Assembly (NCBI RefSeq): GCF_001507435.1
Contig: NZ_LMWH01000292.1
Location: 1-23,713, forward strand
Origin: Streptomyces sp. NRRL F-5122
GTDB lineage: Bacteria; Actinomycetota; Actinomycetes; Streptomycetales; Streptomycetaceae
Length of the DNA: 23,713 nt
Direction of reading: 5' to 3'
The notes below the pieces were generated by a model. It did not search any database. It had not been told where the DNA came from and saw nothing but the letters and a program-made list of their open reading frames with translations. Made by a program: the position numbers and the translations under genes. Of the stretch, positions 14,379 through 20,780 are shown piece by piece; the stretch's first letter is position 1, and the number at the start of each line of letters is the position of its first letter.

Positions 14379-14585
14379 CTAACCGTCCATCGCCTCGATC
14401 AGACTCTTGGGCCGCATGTCGGTCCAGTTCTCCTCGATGTAGGCCAGGCACGCGGAACGGCTGTCGCGTCCATGGACCACGTCCCAGCCGTCGGGCACGT
14501 CGATGAAGTGGGGCCAGAGCGAGTGCTGTCCCTCGTGGTTGACCAGCACGAGGAATTCGCCGTCAGGGTCATCGAAGGGGTTCAT
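14379..14585 (-). CDS. MbtH family protein
   Basis: The product has 68 residues and begins [19 protein letters not shown], continues [20 protein letters not shown] and ends [20 protein letters not shown]. All MbtH hallmarks are present: [10 protein letters not shown], the VPDGW tryptophan, and WTDMRPKSL. MbtH proteins bind and activate adenylation domains of non-ribosomal peptide synthetases; none lies in this window, so this is an orphan copy. The ATG at 14585 is preceded by AGGA about 11 bases upstream; in-frame codons from 14621 are not part of the family. The stop TAG is made of the TA target of the IS5-family element plus the G that begins that element's end, so the gene is intact. Confidence 0.95.
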   Translation of the reverse strand: MNPFDDPDGEFLVLVNHEGQHSLWPHFIDVPDGWDVVHGRDSRSACLAYIEENWTDMRPKSLIEAMDG

Positions 14586-14778
14586 GGTCACGATTGTCCT
14601 GAGCCGGAACCCGGCGCACATCGGCGATGACCACAGTTACGGCGGTCGGGGTCGCGCCTTTCACGCACCGTCCGGCACGCGTCGGCGGAGCATGAGCGGC
14701 GCGCGCGAGGCCGCACTGGTGATGTGTCGGTATTCGAGAGCTGCAGTGATCCGGCCTCGGGACGGGAAACCGTGGTCG

Positions 14779-15580
14779 TCAGTAACGAGTTGGTGCGTGA
14801 TAGCGGGTGAGGTGCGTCCGGCCTGGTCGTGGCCTGTTTTGAGGCGGTGACGGTGCGACCGAACCCGTCAGGACCTCTCCGAGGCTGTCGACGTGCTGGT
14901 CGTCTGGGCCGTTCGGGGTGAGGCCGCTGGGGTCGGCGTACAGGGTGGGAGTGTTGTCGACGTAGGCGTAGGTGGAGATGTGGGGGGTGGTGCGGTCGGA
15001 CGTGGCGGGGTCGAGGCGATTGAAGCGGCCTGTGGCGGTGTTGTACTGGCGGGCGTGGAGGTCGAGGTTGCCTGTGGTGGTCTCGTAGCAGGCGCCGGTG
15101 TAAGAGGGGGTGCTGTCGGGGGGCGCCGCTGGTGGTGGTGTTCAGGACGCGGGTGCCGTAGGGGTCGTAGGCCCAGCGCTGGTAGAGGGTGCCGGTGTTG
15201 GTGACGTCGACCGGAGAGCCCTGGGTGTCGTGGTGGTAGTAGAAGAGGGTGCCTGCGCCGGTCATGGTGGCGGCGGAGATCTGTCCGGCCAGGTCGTAGG
15301 TGTCGGCGCCGGCCTCGGTCTGGTTGCCCTCGGCGTCGTAGTCGTAGGCGGTGGTGGTGGAGCCGATGGTGGTGGACGTCAGCTGGTCGGCGGTGTCGTA
15401 GGTGTAGCTGGTGGAGCCGCGGGGCGTCGTCTTGGTGAGGTTGCCGTCGGCGTCGTACCCGTATGTTGCCGTCCGGTTCAGGGGGGCGGTGACCGAGGTC
15501 GGGCGCCGGGCCGCGTCGTAGCCCTAGGCGGTGGTGTGGTCGTTGGCGTCGGTACCCACCACCACGCCCACCCTAAAACC
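14779..15580 (-). pseudogene. RHS/YD-repeat protein, C-terminal fragment with nonsense and frameshift
   Basis: Minus-strand translation gives repeated YD motifs: TATYGYDADGNLTKTTPRGS, TAYDYDAEGNQTEAGADTYD, then LYQRWAYDPYGTR and ARQYNTATGRFNRLDPATSD with STYAYVDNTPTLYADPSGLT. This is the RHS core and its conserved C-terminal border (YDPYG, ARxYxxxxGRF, DPxGL). A TAG at 15524-15526 replaces an expected Tyr codon in HTTA-GYD, and a frame change lies in the six-G run at 15118-15123. The variable tail after DPSGL is about 40 residues, too short for a known toxin. Upstream sequence is lost at about 15580. It is a dead remnant of a polymorphic-toxin or wall-associated protein. Confidence 0.85.
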
Positions 15581-15998
15581 TCAGTAGCCGCCCGGAGGTA
15601 TACGAGGCCGTGCCATCCACGCTGCTGAAAATCCCTGAGTGGGAGCGCCGTCGAGGAGTCGACGGTTCGGATACACCACGCCGTCTATCACATTGCTGCT
15701 CGCCAGGGTGGCTAACCAATACCGAGATATCCGGGCAAACTGACGGCAGAGCAACACGATGTTCTCTCAAACCCCGCCCGACACGTGAGCCTTCACACGC
15801 ACCGTTGATGTCCAGGCCACTGCCCAGATTGCTCTGCGCGCCCCACAATGCATAGCACCTTGCCGCCCCAAGGCGCCTGGAGGGCCTTGCTGTGCCAGTA
15901 CCCCTCGGAGACGGAATAGCCGGTGAGGACCCGGGGGGGCACTGCCCTTCGTGGGCCGTTCGAAGCCGCAGCAACAACTGGTAATTCAGACACACGAG
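15581..15998. other. No gene seen between the RHS remnant and the NLP gene
   Basis: Neither strand shows a convincing gene. A minus-strand stretch reading LTGYSVSEGYWHSKALQAPW (about 15840-15940) has some protein-like character but no start, family or consistent frame, and could be a decayed fragment. The promoter of the secreted protein gene should lie in the right-hand part, but no clear -35/-10 pair stands out. Confidence 0.4.
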
Positions 15999-16016
15999 AT
16001 GAGGATGCACCAAGAC

Positions 16017-16835
16017 ATGTCGTTACCTGCAGCAACGCAGCCAGCCTCGCAAGTATTCAAGCGAAAGTGCTCAAGGATCGGAATCCCGATCGGCCTGGTC
16101 ACTGCCCTGGCCGTTGCCCTCCCCACGGCGGCAGCTCACGCCGACAACATCCCCAACCTCCCCCAAAACGCGGGGGGTTACGAGGCCTCGTTCTCGCCAG
16201 CGTACGACTATGACGGCGATGGGTGTTACCCCGTCGCTGCCATCTCGCCTGACGGCACACTCAATCCAGGACTGAATCCCTCTGGTGCAGTCAACGGCAA
16301 CTGCCACGACCAGTCCGACCTGGATCGCACTCAGACCTACGCGCGGTCCAAGTGCAACAACGGTTGGTGTGCCGTGGTGTACGCCAGCTACTTCGAGAAG
16401 GACCAGGCTGTCGACGGTAGCGGGCTCGGAGGGCATCGCCACGACTTCGAGCACGTGATCTCATGGATCAACCAGGCATCGAACCAAGTCGAATACCTCA
16501 CGACGACGCAGCACTCCAGCCAGAAGACCTACCCCCGGTCGCAAGTACGCTTCGACGGCTCTCACCCTAAGGTCGTCTATCACAAGGACGGGCTGAGCAC
16601 CCACTTCTTCCGCCTCGCGAATGCCAACGACGAGCCCCCCGAGAACCATTACCATACCTGGCGCCAACCTCCCATTGTGGATTGGAACGGATGGCCCAGC
16701 ACCTCGCTGCGAGACGCTCTGATGAACGCGGACTTCGGTTCAGCAACCATCAAAGTCACCGACAAGGACGACCGCTTCCGCTACCTGCTGAACGTGTCCA
16801 AGCCCGCCGACATCCCGTTCGACCCCTGGGCCTGA
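16017..16835 (+). CDS. Secreted NPP1/NLP (Nep1-like) family protein
   Basis: From ATG 16017 the product has 272 residues; in-frame ATGs at 15999 and 16005 are alternatives, with GAGG at 16001-16004 as the only Shine-Dalgarno-like sequence. A signal peptide is clear: basic FKRKCSR, hydrophobic GLVTALAVALP, and cleavage after AHA (about residue 42). The mature part has GGHRHDFEHVISWI at 138-151, the NLP core heptapeptide GHRHDWE with Trp replaced by Phe; the His, Asp and Glu metal ligands remain. Further family blocks are WCAVVYASYFEKDQ and FRLANANDEPPENH. Cysteines at 70, 96, 113 and 118 could form two disulfides. NLPs of plant-associated microbes can be cytolytic; activity here is not established. 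Confidence 0.9.
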   Translation: MSLPAATQPASQVFKRKCSRIGIPIGLVTALAVALPTAAAHADNIPNLPQNAGGYEASFSPAYDYDGDGCYPVAAISPDGTLNPGLNPSGAVNGNCHDQSDLDRTQTYARSKCNNGWCAVVYASYFEKDQAVDGSGLGGHRHDFEHVISWINQASNQVEYLTTTQHSSQKTYPRSQVRFDGSHPKVVYHKDGLSTHFFRLANANDEPPENHYHTWRQPPIVDWNGWPSTSLRDALMNADFGSATIKVTDKDDRFRYLLNVSKPADIPFDPWA

Positions 16836-16872
16836 GAGCCCAGCGAGAAGACCAACTGAGTGTCATATGCCT

Positions 16873-16911
16873 GAGGGTGCCCTGCTTCGCAACATGGGAG
16901 GAGGGCACCTC
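16873..16911 (+). terminator. Stem-loop after the NLP gene
   Basis: GAGGGTGCCCT and AGGGCACCTC pair with one bulged base, 38 bp after the NLP stop. There is no T-run. A second, perfect 9-bp stem follows at 16935-16962, so the two could act as tandem terminators. Confidence 0.4.
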
Positions 16912-16934
16912 TCCTACGAGGAATCACCGCAAGG

Positions 16935-16962
16935 CGCCGCTTGGCCTCACGGTCAAGCGGCG
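16935..16962 (+). terminator. Second stem-loop after the NLP gene
   Basis: CGCCGCTTG pairs perfectly with CAAGCGGCG across a 10-base loop. It lies about 100 bp after the NLP stop and just before an IS5-type transposase tail. A terminator role is likely but not proven. Confidence 0.45.
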
Positions 16963-16980
16963 GAGTGACGTTGGACGTTC

Positions 16981-17139
16981 GCTGCAGAGTTGCACAAACG
17001 GGTCCGCGCCCGCGTCGAGCGCGCCTTCGCCCGCATGAAGTCCTGGAAGATCCTGCGCGACTGCTGCCTCAGGGGCGACGGCGTTCACCACGCTATGAGC
17101 GGCGTCGCCCGTCTGCACAATCTCGCCCTCACTGGATGA
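16981..17139 (+). pseudogene. IS5-family transposase, C-terminal fragment
   Basis: The frame ending in TGA at 17137-17139 reads AELHKRVRARVERAFARMKS, then WKILRDCCLRGDGVHHAM, then SGVARLHNLALTG. RARVERAFARMKSWKILRD is the last conserved block of an IS5-family DDE transposase, containing the catalytic Glu (RVER). The rest of the gene is absent; similarity starts right after the stem-loop at 16935-16962. It belongs to a different IS5 subgroup from the elements at 240-901 and 12934-14379. Confidence 0.75.
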
Positions 17140-17508
17140 ACGAGTGGGCCGGACACCGCCGGTCCGCGAGTGCACCGACTTGAAGATCAGTTCCGGGACA
17201 AGCCTTACCTTGATATCTACTCGCTGCACAGCGGCGGCACTACGCAGCACGGCCCCCTGGAACGAGGTCAGCAGAACTCGCCCTGTTCGTGGGGCGGGTT
17301 GCGTCGGGCTGATATGACGGGCAGTCTGGCACGGACGCGGGGGGACACCGCCGACGGCGGTGAGGGATGGGCCGCCGCTCGAGGCCGCTGAGCTTCAGGT
17401 CGCGGGGATGCTGTCGGTGTCGAACTGGTGGCCTGGCGTGAAGGCGAGTGTGCTGCCGCCGTTTCTTTCGCCGTGGCGGCCTCTCCTTGGGTGAAGCGAC
17501 GCCCTTCC
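17140..17508. other. No gene seen
   Basis: This stretch follows the IS5-type tail and precedes the 3' end of the tetR gene. A 73-codon plus-strand frame (17170-17391) and minus-strand frames exist, but composition is atypical and no family or ribosome-binding site supports them. The first part probably contains the IS right end, though no matching left repeat is available to define it. Confidence 0.45.
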
Positions 17509-18108
17509 TTACGGGCGGTGATCGAGGGCCTGGCGCTCCTGATCGCGCACGCTGGATCGAACCAGGCATCGTGCCAGTTCCGTGGTGGTCGAGAGGGTAT
17601 CGACCGACAGGGGTTGTGTGGCGAGGGCCCCCTCGTGCAGGACCAGGAGCTGGCTGGCGAGGGTGGCCGGGTGTGAGCAGCCCGCCCTGGTGGCGAGTTC
17701 CTCGAACAGGTTCAGCAGCCACAGCTTCTGGTCGGTCGCGAGGCGGTGTGCGGGATGCGAGGGGTCGGGGAGTTCGGCCAGCGCGTTGATGAACGCACAC
17801 CCGCGGCTGTTGGTCTCGCTCCAAGTCCGCAGGGCCTCGAAGGGTGCGGTGACGGCCTCGACGGGAGTCTCACCGACGTCGAGGGCGGCTTGGACGAGTG
17901 AGCGCCAGCGCTGGTCGCGTTCCCTCAAATAGGTTGCCACCAGGTGGTCCTTGGATCCGAACTGGTTGTACAGGGTTCGCTTGGTCACGCCCGAGCGTTC
18001 GGCGATGAGGTCCACGCCGACCGCTGTGATTCCGCGGCTGTAGAAGAGTTCCTCGGCGGCCGCCGCGATACGACGTCCCGCTGGCGTCATCGGCTTTTGT
18101 TCCCGCAC
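17509..18108 (-). CDS. TetR family transcriptional regulator
   Basis: The product has 199 residues. The N-terminal helix-turn-helix is at about 8-60: GRRIAAAAEELFYSRGITAV, VDLIAERSGVTKRTLYNQFG, SKDHLVATYL. The ligand domain contains FEALRTWSETNSRGCAFINA and LPDPSHPAHRLATDQKLWLL, like the same TetR subgroup as the 3606-4217 protein (compare its CPYIGAAVELNDPQHPA). The GTG at 18108 is preferred because AAGGGG lies six bases upstream; another in-frame GTG at 18123 would itself overlap the candidate operator. It is divergent from the MDR oxidoreductase gene and likely represses it. Confidence 0.9.
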   Translation of the reverse strand: MREQKPMTPAGRRIAAAAEELFYSRGITAVGVDLIAERSGVTKRTLYNQFGSKDHLVATYLRERDQRWRSLVQAALDVGETPVEAVTAPFEALRTWSETNSRGCAFINALAELPDPSHPAHRLATDQKLWLLNLFEELATRAGCSHPATLASQLLVLHEGALATQPLSVDTLSTTTELARCLVRSSVRDQERQALDHRP

Positions 18109-18120
18109 GAGGCACCCCTT

Positions 18121-18161
18121 CACCGATCAGTGTACCGTGGATGTGTTCACAGATCAGTATA
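18121..18161. promoter_or_regulatory. Tandem candidate TetR operators
   Basis: CACCGATCAGTGTA at 18121-18134 and CACAGATCAGTATA at 18148-18161 are direct repeats (CACxGATCAGTxTA) 27 bp apart. Each is centred on a palindromic GATC with partial CAC...GTG outer symmetry. They fill the short gap between the divergent tetR and MDR genes, and TATATC just after the second could be a -10. Binding by the adjacent TetR is inferred. Confidence 0.55.
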
Positions 18162-18181
18162 TCGGCGAGGAGGTGCAGGCG

Positions 18182-19231
18182 ATGAGCGTGCCCAAGCTCA
18201 TGCGCGCGGTACGCGTCACCGGGCATGGAGGACCGGAGGTGCTTGAGTGCACGGAAGTGGCCGTGCCCGTCCCGCGTGCGGGAGAAGTACTGGTCGAGGT
18301 CGGCGCCGTGGCGCTGAACAACACTGACCTGTGGACCCGCGAGGGCGCCTACGGGCGCCCGGGGGCCCCGAAGACCCGGTCGGGCTGGCGGGGACCGGTT
18401 AGTTTCCCGCGGATCCAGGGCGCCGACGTGGCGGGCCTGGTCGCGGCGGTCGGCGTCGGCGTGGACGGGTGCCTCGTCGGACGCCGAGTGGTCATCGACC
18501 CCGCGATCTACGACACCGCAGGACCAGATGCGAATCCGGTGGGGCTGATGGGCAGCGAACGGGACGGTGGCTACGCGGAGTACGTGACCGCACCGGCCGA
18601 ACGCGTACATGACGTGACGGAATCGCCGCTCACCGACGACCAACTCGCGACGCTGCCGACCGCCTACGGCACAGCACTGGGCATGATCGAGCGGGGCGGG
18701 CTCCGGGAAGGGGAGACCGCCCTCGTCACGGGCGCCTCCGGCGGCGTCGGTCTCGCACTGGTGCAGATCGCCCGCGCACGCGGCGCTCGGGTGCTCGCCG
18801 TCAGCAGCGGATCCAAGATCGAGGCCGTACGCAAGGCAGGCGCGCACGAAGTCGTCGACCGCGCCCGCGATGTCGCCGGGCAGGTCCGCGCCGCTGCCCC
18901 GGAGGGTGTCGACGTCGCGCTCGACGTCGTGGCCGGCCGGCTGGTGAGCGAAGGACTGCCGTTGCTGCGCGAAGGGGGGCGCTGGGTCATCGCCGGGGCA
19001 CTGGGCGGCTACGACGTGGCCTTCGATGTGCGCCGTCTCTATCTGCACAACGCGCAGGTGATCGGTTCCGCGATGCATACGCCCAGGCACTTCGACCGCT
19101 TGATGGACATGGCTTGCCGCGCCGAGGTCCGGCCCGTCGTCGCCGCGGTCTTCCCGCTGGAGCGAGCCGCCGAGGCGCAGGAGGAACTCTCCCGCAGGAC
19201 TCACGTGGGAAAGATCGTCATGCACCCGTGA
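18182..19231 (+). CDS. MDR family oxidoreductase (quinone oxidoreductase-like)
   Basis: The product has 349 residues. The N-terminal GroES-like domain starts MRAVRVTGHGGPEVLECTEV, with VALNNTDLWTREGAYG. The Rossmann domain has VTGASGGVGLALVQIARARG (182-201), with GASGGVG, AVSSGSKIEAVRKAGAHEVV and ALDVVAGRLV. The C-terminal GKIVMHP is typical. The structural-zinc cysteine cluster of alcohol dehydrogenases is missing, pointing to a zinc-free quinone oxidoreductase/enoyl-reductase type using NADP(H). The ATG at 18182 has AGGAGG seven bases upstream; an in-frame ATG at 18137 lies inside the operator region. It is divergent from and probably controlled by the TetR gene. Substrate unknown. Confidence 0.92.
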   Translation: MSVPKLMRAVRVTGHGGPEVLECTEVAVPVPRAGEVLVEVGAVALNNTDLWTREGAYGRPGAPKTRSGWRGPVSFPRIQGADVAGLVAAVGVGVDGCLVGRRVVIDPAIYDTAGPDANPVGLMGSERDGGYAEYVTAPAERVHDVTESPLTDDQLATLPTAYGTALGMIERGGLREGETALVTGASGGVGLALVQIARARGARVLAVSSGSKIEAVRKAGAHEVVDRARDVAGQVRAAAPEGVDVALDVVAGRLVSEGLPLLREGGRWVIAGALGGYDVAFDVRRLYLHNAQVIGSAMHTPRHFDRLMDMACRAEVRPVVAAVFPLERAAEAQEELSRRTHVGKIVMHP

Positions 19232-19853
19232 GCACCCCCGCCCCGGTGACCACGGACGGCCGTCGCCTTGCGGATCCCCGGCGTGAGGGACACGCCGCAG
19301 TCGGCGCGCTGCCGCTGGAACGACCACGGGGCACTGCGGTCTGTTGCATGTCGGTACGGGAGCTGCCTGTGGGGAAACTGACCGTGCGGATCTCGAACAG
19401 CGCGGGCTGGCGGGAGGAAGGCGGCGACACCGGGGCCGCCGGGGCGGGGCGCGTGGCACGCCGCGCGGCACAGGGCCGGGCGGGCAGGAGGCGCGGCAGC
19501 AGCGGGGCCGTGGCTGTGTTGCGGGAGGGGGAGATGAGGTCGGCGAGGAACAGCTGCGTGCCGGGCGGTTCGAAAGCGTGCGCTGTGCCCGGTGCACTGC
19601 GCCGTGATCCGCAGCCTGTGGCGGGAGGCGAGCGCGGCCGTCGTGGCGATGTCGTCGGCCCCCGGGGGGCTCCACGGCGGCGGCCAGCCGCTGCTCTGGC
19701 ACGCAAGTTCCATGTCCGCCGGGCAGTATCCCCATCCGGATCACGGGGCAGGAGCAGCCGGCACGGCGCGTGGGGAGAGATCGGAGAACCTTGCGGCTGA
19801 CCGCTGTGTCATGACGACATCGCCTTCGGGTGAGCTCCGTCAGCCGGGACTGC
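19232..19853. other. Gene-poor stretch
   Basis: About 620 bp without a convincing gene. On the minus strand two overlapping frames together give partly protein-like sequence (ADDIATTAALASRHRLRITA, then EPPGTQLFLADLISP and LFEIRTVSFPTGSSRTDM). This could be a frameshifted relic of one gene of about 160 codons, but no family is recognised and the composition is Arg/Pro/Ala-rich. Plus-strand frames look like shadows. No repeats or RNA genes were noticed. Confidence 0.35.
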
Positions 19854-20588
19854 TCACTGGCGAGATTCCAGAGCGCTGATGAGGGCGTTGCCCACGATGG
19901 CCGGATCAGTCAGCAGCGTCATGTGATTGCCCGGGATGACCGCGGGCTCGACGCCGAGGCGAGCCGCGAACTCGGCGCCGGGCCGGGCCAGGGCAATGTC
20001 GTCGGCGCACTCCACATAAGCCGCGTCTAGCCCGATCTTCGTGACCGGGGGCACGTCGAGGCTGTCCTTCATATAACCGCCCGGCTGCGGCAGCAGCAGT
20101 TGGCTGACAAGCTTCTGGAGCGGCGTGGGGTCTCCGGGCATGAGCACGCCCTCGACCGCGTCGAGGCCGACGGGGACGGTGCCGTCGGGAGTCGCTGCGA
20201 TAGCCTGCCGAATCATCGCGGCGTACTGCTCGTTCTCATCGATCATCGGCGTGCCCTGCTCGGGGACCACCGCGGCGAAGTAGATCACCTTTGCGACGCG
20301 GCCCGCGAGCCGGTGGGCCGCGCCGGTGACCGGGTATCCGCCCCAGCTGTGGCCGACCAGGACAACATCGGTGAGATCGCGGCTCTCGACTTCGCTCACC
20401 ACGTGGTCGACCGCGTCGGCCAGGCGGAGCCCGGCCGGCGAGCCATCGTAGGCCAGTCCGGGCATGCTCAGCGCCAGAGTCGGGTAGCCGCGCTCGGTGA
20501 GTTGGCGAGCCACCGGGTACCAGCTCCAGTCCCCCAGCCATGCGCCGGGAACGAGGACGAAGGTTTGCGTGGGCTTGCTGGCAGTCAA
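19854..20588 (-). CDS. Alpha/beta hydrolase
   Basis: The product has 244 residues from TTG at 20588 (no ATG fits; AGAGAG lies about eight bases upstream). The N-terminus TFVLVPGAWLGDWSWYPVAR is the usual first strand and oxyanion region. GHSWGG at 79-84 gives the nucleophile Ser81, and GNHMTLLTDP near the C-terminus gives the catalytic His (about 222). It matches the short esterase/hydrolase group related to salicylate/methyl esterases and EstC-like proteins. It is downstream of the LAL regulator on the same strand with a 192-bp gap, so it may be its target or independently transcribed. Substrate unknown. Confidence 0.9.
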   Translation of the reverse strand: MTASKPTQTFVLVPGAWLGDWSWYPVARQLTERGYPTLALSMPGLAYDGSPAGLRLADAVDHVVSEVESRDLTDVVLVGHSWGGYPVTGAAHRLAGRVAKVIYFAAVVPEQGTPMIDENEQYAAMIRQAIAATPDGTVPVGLDAVEGVLMPGDPTPLQKLVSQLLLPQPGGYMKDSLDVPPVTKIGLDAAYVECADDIALARPGAEFAARLGVEPAVIPGNHMTLLTDPAIVGNALISALESRQ

Positions 20589-20780
20589 GTCAGACTCTCT
20601 ATCTCTTACGATGGGCGCCCTAAGCGGGGAAACGGCGTGCGCTACCCGAGGCGCTCCGGTGTCGATGAGGACGGTGCGCTCGCCTCACCGCAAATTACGG
20701 TCCGGTCGGGTTATCGAGCGTCACCCGATCCGGGTAATAGCGCGCCGACGCTCGCCGACGGGTACATCCTCGAGAACCAC

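Larger units (their letters stand above)
12934..14379 (+). mobile_element. IS5-family insertion sequence with a passenger gene
   Basis: The left end at 12934-12956 and right end at 14357-14379 form 23-bp inverted repeats with three mismatches (common core GCCTGTCCGG and CGATCATG). Both ends abut a TA dinucleotide (12932-12933 and 14380-14381), a plausible target duplication. The element is 1446 bp, longer than the roughly 0.9-1.0 kb expected for a lone transposase of this size, because about 430 bp with a minus-strand gene lie between the transposase stop and the right repeat. Removing the element restores a continuous mbtH end. Confidence 0.75.

Noticed and set aside
14893..15628. Gly/Val-rich plus-strand frames that look like a PE_PGRS- or silk-like repeat protein
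   Set aside because: They are the reverse reading of the RHS/YD-repeat remnant, whose minus-strand motifs are clear.
17870..19744. Minus-strand frame of 624 codons
   Set aside because: It is antisense to the MDR oxidoreductase gene, which has a clear family, start and ribosome-binding site. No family features are seen in the antisense reading.
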